Origin: Anaerolinea sp.
Lineage (GTDB): Bacteria > Chloroflexota > Anaerolineae > Anaerolineales > Anaerolineaceae
NCBI GenBank assembly: GCA_029975965.1
Contig: JARKOV010000101.1
Span: 1-17,761 of the forward strand
Length of the DNA stretch: 17,761 nucleotides
Reading direction: 5' to 3'
How positions within the stretch are numbered: position 1 is the first letter of the stretch; each line of letters opens with the position of its first letter. The notes under the pieces were generated by a model, which saw nothing but the letters and a program-made list of their open reading frames with translations, was not told the DNA's origin and did no database searches. Positions 11,682 through 17,761 of the stretch are shown piece after piece. Position numbers and translations under genes: made by a program.

Positions 11682-12245
11682 TCAGACGCTCAAGCCGACC
11701 GGTTGGTAGATGCGCAGGTCGAGCAAAGAGAGCAGGTGTTTGTGCTTTCGCTTTGGAAGCGATGGATCTTCCACGGCGTGCAAGGCGGCGCGGTATTGCG
11801 CCGGGTTGGCTACGATCTGGCGCATGGCGTGGCGGGTGAGCAGGTCGGCTTCGTGATTCTTGCGGCGCGGGGTCCAGGTCCAGATCAGGCGCCGGAAACG
11901 ACCCGCCAGGCGGGCTGCGCGCCGGTAGAGCGGGCGCGTGGACGCAGAATTGACCGCGGCGCGCCCTTGCATCTGCTCGATCACCGAGCGCGCGTCGCCG
12001 ATCACCTCGATGGTGTCGTTTTCGCAAGCCATATCGCACAGGGCGCTCAACCCTTCGATCAGCGCCAGGTATTCGGCGATGTTCGACGTGGCGTCTTCGC
12101 GGCGGACATATCCGCCGTGTCCGCGGGCGACCGCCTTCCCGTTGCGCTGAATGACCCATCCGTAGCACATCACGCCGCCGTGTGAATGGGTCTCGCCGTC
12201 TTCCGATAAGGCGCGATACAGGCCGTCAAAGCGCAAGGTCAGCAT
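11682..12245 (-). CDS. RNase HI-like protein with basic C-terminal extension
   Basis: This 187-residue protein has an RNase H fold with all four catalytic acids: D7 (LRFDGLY), E58 (SNIAEYLALIEGL), D84 (VIGDARSVIEQM) and D134 (NHEADLLTRHAM). RNase HI cuts RNA in RNA-DNA hybrids. The spacing suggests the short RnhA-like/RVT_3 subgroup rather than the E. coli type. The basic handle is not clearly present, and a 40-residue tail (148-187) rich in Arg/Lys/His follows the fold, perhaps for nucleic-acid binding. AAGGAGG lies 3 nt before the ATG. A promoter at 12389-12416 and a ~137-nt leader with a strong hairpin precede it. Confidence 0.88.
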   Translation of the reverse strand: MLTLRFDGLYRALSEDGETHSHGGVMCYGWVIQRNGKAVARGHGGYVRREDATSNIAEYLALIEGLSALCDMACENDTIEVIGDARSVIEQMQGRAAVNSASTRPLYRRAARLAGRFRRLIWTWTPRRKNHEADLLTRHAMRQIVANPAQYRAALHAVEDPSLPKRKHKHLLSLLDLRIYQPVGLSV

Positions 12246-12285
12246 AAACCTCCTTCTGGGGCTGTGGATGACCGCCGATAAAGGC

Positions 12286-12319
12286 GCCGGTCGGCGCGGA
12301 TATTCCGACGCCGACCGGC
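12286..12319 (-). other. Stable hairpin in the RNase H leader
   Basis: GCCGGTCGGCG (12286-12296) and CGCCGACCGGC (12309-12319) pair perfectly over 11 bp, with an inner CGGA/TCCG helix and one bulged A. On the minus-strand transcript it lies about 40 nt before the RNase H start and is followed by GCCTTTAT, not a real T-run, so termination is doubtful. Confidence 0.55.
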
Positions 12320-12388
12320 TCCTCGAGGATCAACAATAACTGGCTGGGTAGTAAGTACTTGTATGGACAAGGCCGCATAGTTACTTCT

Positions 12389-12416
12389 ATTATGCACAAT
12401 TCGAACAAAAGGTCAA
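12389..12416 (-). promoter_or_regulatory. Promoter of the RNase H gene
   Basis: On the minus strand TTGACC (12416-12411) and CATAAT (12394-12389) are separated by 16 bp. The predicted start is near 12382. Confidence 0.6.
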
Positions 12417-12533
12417 TTAACGATTGCTTAACAATTTGGTAAGCCAATCTCGGCATGGCTCAAAGTTCTTCTTTTAGACTGGCGCCAGAGAAGGATCAGG
12501 CTTCCCGGCGCTCGTCCGATGCGGGCCACGGCT

Positions 12534-12588
12534 GTCACCCAACCTTCGTGACGGTCACGCCAGGCGCATGACCCCGCTGCGTGACGTC
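12534..12588. promoter_or_regulatory. Cluster of GTGAC/GTCAC boxes upstream of a membrane protein gene
   Basis: Four copies of GTGAC or its complement occur within 55 bp: GTCAC at 12534, the perfect dyad CGTGAC-G-GTCACG at 12547-12559, and CGTGACGTC at 12580-12588. They lie 85-140 bp before the ATG at 12671, and a possible -10 (TATCCT, 12618-12623) follows. This looks like an activator or repressor binding region; the factor is unknown. The rest of 12420-12530 shows no gene. Confidence 0.4.
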
Positions 12589-12670
12589 TGGTACATGCCG
12601 CGCCCTTCTTTTCCGGCTATCCTATGGACGTAGCAATCAACCGGCCTTGCCGGATCAAAGGAGAAATGTC

Positions 12671-13192
12671 ATGTCAACCAACCTGGTCAACCAACCCAAA
12701 TCCAAAGTCAACGCCTACATCGGCGGTTCGTTATTGATCGTCTTTGGCCTGCTGGCGCTGGCGGTCAACTTCATCGAGATGCCCGGTTTTCTCTTCATGC
12801 TCGTCCCCGGCGCGGCCTTCCTGGCCTGGGGACTGGCGATGCGGCGGACCGGTCTGGTCATTCCGGGCAGCATTCTCACCAGCCTGGCGGCAGGAATATT
12901 CCTGGTCGAAGGGCGCTACGCGCAGTCGGTCGAGCCTTTCAACGGCGGGGTGTTCACCCTCTGCCTGGCGGCAGGGTTCTTCCTGATCTCGCTGCTCTCG
13001 CTTTACACCCAACGGGGCAGGCTGGCCTGGTGGCCGTTGATCCCCGGCAGCGTGCTGGCGCTCACCGGCGGGATGATGGTCGGCGGCGAGACGGGGCTCA
13101 AGATGCTCGAGGTGTTCGGGCAGGGCTGGCCGGTGATCTTGATCGCGATCGGCCTCTACCTGGTGCTGCGGCGCAAAGATTTGACGGAGTGA
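12671..13192 (+). CDS. Small polytopic membrane protein, LiaF/DUF5668-like
   Basis: This 173-residue protein has about six hydrophobic segments (roughly 15-33, 37-56, 62-80, 94-112, 118-136 and 152-167). The last, GQGWPVILIAIGLYLVLRRK, matches the LiaI/LiaF-like transmembrane motif (W-P-x-I-L-I-x-x-G-L-x-L-L-x-R-R) common in envelope-stress proteins. The N-terminal part (NAYIGGSLLIVFGLLALAVN) is a second copy of the same kind of unit. Start ATG 12671 is chosen because AAGGAG lies about 7 nt upstream; an in-frame extension to 12581 has no support. No DNA-binding or enzymatic motif is seen. It is preceded by the GTGAC box cluster and converges on the cyclase gene. Confidence 0.75.
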   Translation: MSTNLVNQPKSKVNAYIGGSLLIVFGLLALAVNFIEMPGFLFMLVPGAAFLAWGLAMRRTGLVIPGSILTSLAAGIFLVEGRYAQSVEPFNGGVFTLCLAAGFFLISLLSLYTQRGRLAWWPLIPGSVLALTGGMMVGGETGLKMLEVFGQGWPVILIAIGLYLVLRRKDLTE

Positions 13193-13220
13193 CCTAAAGC
13201 AGAGCGCACTCGCGGGAATC

Positions 13221-13265
13221 CATAGAGGGACAAAAACGGAGAGAAGCCGTTTTTGTCCCTCTATG
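13221..13265. terminator. Perfect 19-bp stem between convergent genes
   Basis: CATAGAGGGACAAAAACGG (13221-13239), loop AGAGAAG and its exact complement (13247-13265) form a 19-bp perfect stem. The T-run is inside the 3' arm (CCGTTTTTG), not after it. It is probably a bidirectional terminator for the two flanking genes. Confidence 0.75.
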
Positions 13266-13270
13266 TGTGC

Positions 13271-13975
13271 TTATGGGACGAAGGCCAGCACGGCAACGGG
13301 CGCACCTGAGCCGCCTTGCAGGCGGGGCAGGCCAATGGCCACGGTTGCGCCGAGCGGGGGGAGGAGGTGCAAATTGCACAGGTTTTCGAGCACCAGCGCG
13401 CCGCGCGCCAGGGCATAGCGGTTGACCGAGTACCCCTCGTCCAGCCCGGGTTCGACGCCGTGGGCGTCACTGCCCAGGCCGGCGGCGGCGCGCGCCTCGA
13501 TCAGGAAGCGCACGGCCTCCAGCGAAAAACCCGGAAAGTGGCATCGCCCGCCTGCGTCCTGGTTGAAAAAGCGTCGTGGATCTTGCCAGCGCTCCTGCCA
13601 GCCGGTGAAGAGGATGACCAGGCTGCCCGGAGGAACGCGACCGTGGACGGCCTCCCAGGCGTCAAGTTCTGCAACGTCCAGGGCGTGATCGGCGTTGGCG
13701 CTGCACGCCGGGCGCGCGTCGATCAACGCGGCGGGCAGAACCAGCCGCCGGGGTGGAATTTGCTCGACGGTGGCGCCGCCGGGGTGGAAGTGGGCCGGCG
13801 CGTTGAGGTGCGTGCCGCTGTGCTCGCCCAGGATAATGCGCCGCAAGGCAAATCCCTGCTCGGCGATGGTGGCCTGCTCATCGAATTGCACCGGCGGGTC
13901 GCCCGGCCAGACCGGGATGGCGGGGTGAAGGGGGTGATGCAACTCGACGAGGTGGGAAAAAGAAAGAGAGGTCAT
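13271..13975 (-). CDS. Cyclase-family metalloenzyme, kynurenine formamidase-like
   Basis: This 234-residue protein is of the Cyclase (PF04199) family, which includes KynB arylformamidase and isatin hydrolase. It starts with HLVELHHPLHPAIPVWPGDP (family pattern D/E-L-x-x-P-x-P-x-W-P-G-D-P) and has the metal-binding motif H52-S-G-T-H56-L-N58-A-P-A-H62-F. In the standard motif HxGTHxDxPxH the Asp is a metal ligand; here it is Asn58. Later family segments are SLVILFTGWQERW, FPGFSLEAVRFLIEARAAAGLGSDAHGVEPG and ENLCNLHLLPPLGATVAIGLP. Substrate unknown; no kynurenine or tryptophan gene is nearby. The ATG at 13975 is preceded by AGGCAGG and an extended -10 promoter. Confidence 0.9.
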   Translation of the reverse strand: MTSLSFSHLVELHHPLHPAIPVWPGDPPVQFDEQATIAEQGFALRRIILGEHSGTHLNAPAHFHPGGATVEQIPPRRLVLPAALIDARPACSANADHALDVAELDAWEAVHGRVPPGSLVILFTGWQERWQDPRRFFNQDAGGRCHFPGFSLEAVRFLIEARAAAGLGSDAHGVEPGLDEGYSVNRYALARGALVLENLCNLHLLPPLGATVAIGLPRLQGGSGAPVAVLAFVP

Positions 13976-13994
13976 TCAAACCTGCCTTGTGGAG

Positions 13995-14003
13995 AGTATA
14001 TCA
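13995..14003 (-). promoter_or_regulatory. Extended -10 promoter of the cyclase gene
   Basis: The minus strand reads TGATATACT, a TGn-TATACT extended -10. The predicted start is about 13988, roughly 13 nt before the ATG. No good -35 box is present. Confidence 0.5.
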
Positions 14004-14147
14004 TGGGCAGAAAGAACGAGATTTTCACGCACGCTTGTCGTCGGCCCATGGACGCCTCCATTGGCATTGACTGTTTCTCAACACCGGTGTCGAGTTGTTC
14101 GAGATCGTCGCCCCACCACTTTTCAGCATTCGATTTGATTTCCTATA

Positions 14148-14153
14148 TATAAT
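14148..14153 (+). promoter_or_regulatory. -10 element before the FemAB-like gene
   Basis: A perfect TATAAT lies in an AT-rich stretch (14130-14220) about 70 nt before the TTG start. No matching -35 is found at 16-18 bp. The remaining part of the 246-bp intergenic region shows no gene. Confidence 0.4.
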
Positions 14154-14221
14154 GATTCTATCGGTTAAAGAAATCTTCTCTTAAGCTTTAGCCAGGCTGC
14201 AAACCTGTCATTTTAGGAAAC

Positions 14222-15496
14222 TTGATCACAGGGTGGTCCCTGCTTATGCCAGCAAAAGAACGATTCGGAGCAAGGTTAAAAGCCAGGGGAAATTATTACT
14301 TCGATCGTGTGATCGATTGGTGCGATAAGCGTTTGTTTTATATCTCGCGGTTCGACTCGCCGGTCCGTCTGGCGCTGGAATGGATTATCCGCGGCATCGG
14401 CGATTTCGCCTGGCTTTTACGGGACCTCCCTCGATTAAATATCTATCGATTGCGTGGCGCCGGTTTTTCCATCGTTTTCTTGGGCTCACAGCAGAGCAGC
14501 CTCGAATTCGCGCACGACTTTTACAACTCTGAACCCTTCACCATCGAGGAGGGCGAGCGAATCCCGCTCCTCCAATGTTCATCACTTGCCAGGCGTTGGT
14601 TGCAAACTGGGGATGACCTGGTGATTGTTGAGACGAGCCGCTGGCGTCCTTTCCGCCCAGGCACCTCGCTCTCGATCAAGGTCAACAGTTGGGTCGCGCA
14701 GATCATCGAAATCCCCGATGACCTTGAACAGCTCCTTTCGGGTCGACGTATGCGCGGACCGCGACGGCGAATCCGGCAGGCGGAGAAGGATGGATTTTCT
14801 TTTTATTTCACCAAAGATGTGAACGACCTCGCGAAATTTACCAGCGAAATGTACATTCCCTTTGTGACGGCTCGTTACGGCTCAAGGGCGTTGACCTCCA
14901 CGATGCAGGACCAATTTAAGTGGTGGTTCGTGCCGGGCGGTTTGATTATGGCGACCAAAAACGGCCAACCGATTGGCGGGACGCTGGTTATCCAAACTGG
15001 AAAAGTGTGTCATGGGATCGAGCAAGGAGTCCTGCACAACGATCCGGCGTTGATCCAGCAGGGCATTAACGCATATCTGGTCTGGTCCACCCTGCAATGG
15101 GCAAAACAGCGCTCGGCGAGGTGGCTGAGTTTTGGAGGTAGCCACGGTTGGGTTTCGAACGGGCCGTTTAATTTTAAAGCGCAATGGAACACAAAGGTCA
15201 TCCGTCGTAAAGCGATCTACTCGGTGTGGACTCTGATGGGGGAGCAGATCTCACCCGCTCTGAGAGACAAATTGAACGCTTTTGGCCCGATCCATGAACA
15301 TGACGGCGGCTTTTACCAGGTTTTCCTGTCAGAAGGCTCCGGAGTTGTTGCGCCTGGTCTTGCCGAATTGGCAAGCGAGGCGTGCAAGAAGGGGTTGTCA
15401 GGCATCGTCTTGGTCACCCCGGGCGAGCCATACCGCTATGTAAAGGGGGTCATCATGCCTGACGACCTGGGATCGACACCCAGCAACGAGTCATGA
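14222..15496 (+). CDS. FemAB / GNAT_6-fold acyltransferase-like protein
   Basis: This protein of 424 residues, or 416 if it starts at ATG 14246, appears to contain the double-GNAT fold of FemAB/BioF2-like aminoacyl- or acyl-transferases. Support comes from an Arg-rich segment (RRMRGPRRRIRQAEKDGFSF, about 177-196) like the R-x-x-x-R-R-x-x-R-x-A of that family. Further on are GGLIMATKNGQPIGGTLVIQ, HGIEQGVLHNDPALIQQGINAYLVW and WLSFGGSHGWVSNGPFNFKAQW, the typical G-x-x-F-K-x-x-W/F end. These enzymes add residues to peptidoglycan or build polysaccharide/lipid conjugates. TTG 14222 has TTTAGGA 5 nt upstream and is preferred over ATG 14246. The gene and its upstream region are visibly less GC-rich than neighbours, so it may have been acquired. 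Its stop is 9 nt from the convergent permease stop. Confidence 0.65.
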   Translation: MITGWSLLMPAKERFGARLKARGNYYFDRVIDWCDKRLFYISRFDSPVRLALEWIIRGIGDFAWLLRDLPRLNIYRLRGAGFSIVFLGSQQSSLEFAHDFYNSEPFTIEEGERIPLLQCSSLARRWLQTGDDLVIVETSRWRPFRPGTSLSIKVNSWVAQIIEIPDDLEQLLSGRRMRGPRRRIRQAEKDGFSFYFTKDVNDLAKFTSEMYIPFVTARYGSRALTSTMQDQFKWWFVPGGLIMATKNGQPIGGTLVIQTGKVCHGIEQGVLHNDPALIQQGINAYLVWSTLQWAKQRSARWLSFGGSHGWVSNGPFNFKAQWNTKVIRRKAIYSVWTLMGEQISPALRDKLNAFGPIHEHDGGFYQVFLSEGSGVVAPGLAELASEACKKGLSGIVLVTPGEPYRYVKGVIMPDDLGSTPSNES

Positions 15497-15505
15497 CCCC
15501 CTTCT

Positions 15506-17119
15506 TCAGGTTGAACCGGTCATTGCCAGAACCACCAGCCCAACCAGAACTGCCAGCGCAAGGCTGTGGAAGAAAACGGAACGCAAGAGATCGCCTTCTT
15601 TGCCTGGTCGGTGGACCGCCGTCGCTGCGACGACCACGCTCTGCGCGTTGATCATTTTGCCCATCACCCCGCCCGAGCTGTTCGCCGCGGCCATCGCCAC
15701 GGGTGAAAGCCCGAGCTGCTCGGCGGTGATGCGCTGCAAGCTGCCGAACAGCACGTTGGACGACGTGTCGGAGCCGGTGATGAACACGCCCAGCCAGCCA
15801 AGCAGCGTGCCGAAGATGGGGTACAGCGCGCCGGTGCGGGCAAAAGCGAGGCCCATCGCGGCGTCCAGGCCGGCGTAGCGCATGACGAACCCCACCGCCA
15901 TCATGGTGCAGATGGTCCACAACGAGAGGCGCACCTGGCGGAAGGTGGCCGCGTAATGGCTCAGCAGCTCGCGCGGGCGGTAACCCATCCACAACCCGGC
16001 GACCAAGGCGGTGAGCAAGATGGCGCTGCCCGAGGCGGACAGCCAGGCCAGGTCAAAGACAGCCGGCTCGACGCGTGGCTGGGCGACGATGGGCGGCATG
16101 CGCAGCACCAGCCCGTCCAAGCCGGGGACGGGGATGCGCACGAGGGTCAGGCGGTCGAGCAAGGCTTTGACCTGGGGCAGCCCCCAGGCGAACATCCAGC
16201 CGCTGAGCAGGAGCCAGGGCGCCCAGGCGCGTAAAATCTCGCGGCGGGGGTGGGATGCGGCAGCGGAAGGCTCGGCCGCATCTCCGCCGGGCAGTCGCCA
16301 GACCTGTTTGGGCCGCCAGACGCGCAGAAACAACGCCAGCGCCGCCAGCGAGACGAGTGCAGCCACAATGTTGACCAGCCAGGGTCCGTGCAGCACAGCC
16401 ACCGCGAGCTGGGCCAGGGCAAAAGAGCTGCCGGCGACCAGCAGAGCCGGCCACACGCCGCGCACGCCCCGCCAACCGGCGAGCACCCACACCAGCCAGA
16501 ACGGGATCAGCACATCGAACAGGCTGAGCTGCAAGGCAACCGCGGTGGTCAGCGCGCGCAGGTCGAGGCCGGTGACACCCTGCAAGGCGATGAGCGGGGT
16601 GCCCAGCCCGGCGTAAGGCACAGGAGCGGTATTGGCGATCAAGGACAACGCGGCGGCGGGCAACGCCGGAAAGCCCAGCCCGAGCAGGATCGTGGCGGAC
16701 ACGGCGACCGGGGTGCCGAAACCGGCGACGCCTTCGAGGAATGCGCCAAAGCAGAAGGCCACCAGCACCAGTTGCAGGCGCCGGTCGGCCGTCAGCGCGG
16801 CCAGGCTGTCGCGCAAGATGCGGAATAACCCCTTGTGCTCGGTGAGGCGGTAGAGAAAGAGCACGTTGAGGACGATCCAGCCGATGGGGAGAAAGCCATA
16901 AGCCATGCCGTACAGCGCACTGGCGGCGGCTACGCCGGGCGGCATGTCGAAGATCAGCACGGCGACCAGGAGAGCCGCGGACAGGCCGATCAGCGCGGCG
17001 CGGTGGGCTTTGACGCGCAGCAACCCCAGGCACACGAGCAGCACCAGGGCGGGCGCGAAGGCTGCCAGGGTGGAGAGGAGAGGCTGCTGGAGCGGGTCGT
17101 AACTCTGCTGCCAGGGCAT
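15506..17119 (-). CDS. L-lactate permease (LctP/LldP family)
   Basis: This 537-residue polytopic protein has about 13-14 hydrophobic segments. Family signatures are FCFGAFLEGVAGFGTPVAVS (about 120-139), the APVPYAGLGTPL region, FITGSDTSSNVLFGSLQ (about 447-463) and AANSSGGVMGKMINAQSVVV (about 475-494). The family takes up L-lactate, D-lactate or glycolate with protons. It begins MPWQQSYDPLQQPLLSTLAAFAP, the usual lactate permease start. It lies 10 nt behind the radical-SAM gene on the same strand and has a weak RBS (GAGAG), so it is probably translated from a shared mRNA. No lactate dehydrogenase gene lies in the window. The substrate assignment is by family only. Confidence 0.93.
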   Translation of the reverse strand: MPWQQSYDPLQQPLLSTLAAFAPALVLLVCLGLLRVKAHRAALIGLSAALLVAVLIFDMPPGVAAASALYGMAYGFLPIGWIVLNVLFLYRLTEHKGLFRILRDSLAALTADRRLQLVLVAFCFGAFLEGVAGFGTPVAVSATILLGLGFPALPAAALSLIANTAPVPYAGLGTPLIALQGVTGLDLRALTTAVALQLSLFDVLIPFWLVWVLAGWRGVRGVWPALLVAGSSFALAQLAVAVLHGPWLVNIVAALVSLAALALFLRVWRPKQVWRLPGGDAAEPSAAASHPRREILRAWAPWLLLSGWMFAWGLPQVKALLDRLTLVRIPVPGLDGLVLRMPPIVAQPRVEPAVFDLAWLSASGSAILLTALVAGLWMGYRPRELLSHYAATFRQVRLSLWTICTMMAVGFVMRYAGLDAAMGLAFARTGALYPIFGTLLGWLGVFITGSDTSSNVLFGSLQRITAEQLGLSPVAMAAANSSGGVMGKMINAQSVVVAATAVHRPGKEGDLLRSVFFHSLALAVLVGLVVLAMTGST

Positions 17120-17129
17120 GCGCAGACTC

Positions 17130-17761
17130 TCAGCTTAACCGGAGGTCGCCTTCGAGGCGGGTGAGACCGGCTGCGCGGGAAGCCTGGATGGCGGCGGCGT
17201 ATTCCTGCGGGGTGATGCGGCGGGTGAGCTGCGGGAAAGCGGACGCCCGGTACTCCGGGTGGTACTGCGCCATCACGTTGAGGTACGTGTTGGGTGAGAC
17301 TTCGTTGGCCAGGAAGCGGGCGATCTCGGCGGTGCCCCCCAGGCGGTTGGGCAAAACCAGGTGGCGGACGAGCAGCCCGCGCACTGCCAGGCCGTGCTCA
17401 TCGAGGGTCAGGTCGCCTACCTGGCGGTGCATCTCTTTGACCGCGGCGCGGTTGGCGTGGGGGTAGTTCTTCACCCCTGAAAGCATATGGGCGGTCTTGG
17501 CGTCGGCGTATTTCATGTCCGGCATGTAGATGTCCACCACGCCGTCCAGCAATGCCAGGGTTTCGAGGGAATCGTAGCCGCCGGTGTTGTACACCAGCGG
17601 CAGGCGCAGGCCGGCTCGAGCCGCCAGCAGCACCGCCGCCAGGATCTGGGGCACCACATGGGTGGGCGAGACGAGGTTGATGTTGTGGCAGCCGACCGCC
17701 TGCAGCTCGAGAAAGGCGGCGGCCAGCTCCTCGGGCTCCACCTCCGGCCCGGCGTCGGCCT
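17130..17761 (-). CDS. Radical SAM protein, PflA-like (COG1313), 5' end outside window
   Basis: About 210 residues are visible and the frame runs off the right edge. EVEPEELAAAFLELQAVGCHNINLVSPTHVVPQI is the characteristic block that follows the radical-SAM cluster in the PflX/YgkM-like group annotated as pyruvate formate-lyase activating enzyme homologues. VYNTGGYDSLETLALLDGVVDIYMPDMKY follows, and the C-terminal VRHLVLPNRLGGTAEIARFLA and YLNVMAQYHPEY blocks also match. The C-x3-C-x2-C iron-sulfur motif would lie in the missing N-terminal third. The apparent start GTG at 17741 is only an internal Val. It is probably co-transcribed with the lactate permease 10 nt downstream; the functional link is unknown. 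Confidence 0.9.
   Translation of the reverse strand, partial: ADAGPEVEPEELAAAFLELQAVGCHNINLVSPTHVVPQILAAVLLAARAGLRLPLVYNTGGYDSLETLALLDGVVDIYMPDMKYADAKTAHMLSGVKNYPHANRAAVKEMHRQVGDLTLDEHGLAVRGLLVRHLVLPNRLGGTAEIARFLANEVSPNTYLNVMAQYHPEYRASAFPQLTRRITPQEYAAAIQASRAAGLTRLEGDLRLS

Noticed and set aside
12226..12456. Minus-strand 76-aa frame overlapping the RNase H start
   Set aside because: It begins upstream of the predicted RNase H promoter and spans the leader hairpin; no RBS or recognisable domain.
13316..14152. Plus-strand 278-aa reading frame over the cyclase gene
   Set aside because: It is a shadow of a clear metalloenzyme gene on the minus strand and has no RBS or domain.
16053..17033. Minus-strand 326-aa frame within the lactate permease
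   Set aside because: It is a frame-shifted Arg/Pro-rich shadow of the permease on the same strand.

Overview
The window is 17.8 kb of GC-rich bacterial chromosome. No phage, plasmid, IS element, tRNA, rRNA or CRISPR array is visible. Several traits fit a Chloroflexota/Anaerolineae-like bacterium: high GC, a NfeD plus SPFH pair, a MscL with a C-terminal zinc ribbon, and C-rich intergenic hairpin repeats. That assignment is an inference from gene style; no marker gene here is decisive. Nearly all long antisense reading frames are shadows of GC-rich genes.

Layout, left to right. A probably leaderless SAM methyltransferase (68-631) converges on an SLC13-type permease (695-2527, minus). The permease sits directly behind a 44-codon remnant of a sulfatase gene (2538-2672, minus), which keeps the promoter and ribosome binding site. 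Next is a minus-strand translation operon, rpsU (bS21) then infA (IF-1). It has a clear terminator and a ~180-nt leader with its own internal terminator hairpin, the most interesting regulatory object in the window. Diverging from it is a plus-strand membrane operon: NfeD-like protein, slipin/SPFH protein and a GNAT acetyltransferase that has no standard start codon. A tiny SWIM zinc-finger protein (5972-6199) follows, preceded by a strong promoter, an operator-like inverted repeat, an 11-codon mini-ORF and a terminator hairpin.

An ECF sigma factor is translationally coupled (ATGA overlap) to a single-pass membrane protein, probably its partner or anti-sigma factor (6449-7392). It converges on a MerR/GyrI-type regulator (7471-8337, minus) whose own promoter is of the MerR-controlled kind, with a 19-bp spacer and a dyad. 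Next come an alkyltransferase-like protein (8440-8754, minus), an unrecognised protein (8866-9432), MscL (9487-9927), a membrane PAS/PAS/GGDEF diguanylate cyclase (10075-11487, minus) and an RNase HI-like protein (11682-12245, minus).

The right part holds a small LiaF/DUF5668-like membrane protein (12671-13192), a cyclase/kynurenine-formamidase-like metalloenzyme (13271-13975, minus) and a lower-GC FemAB/GNAT-fold protein (14222-15496). It ends with an L-lactate permease (15506-17119, minus) lying 10 nt behind a radical-SAM, PflA-like protein that runs off the right edge.

Three convergent gene pairs are separated by long perfect RNA stems with little or no U-tract (7401-7434, 9945-9988, 13221-13265). 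The window is mostly housekeeping and stress or envelope functions. The points of novelty lie in leaders and promoters (rpsU, SWIM, merR) and in altered residues (ATL Arg finger, cyclase Asp), not in a large new multi-gene system.
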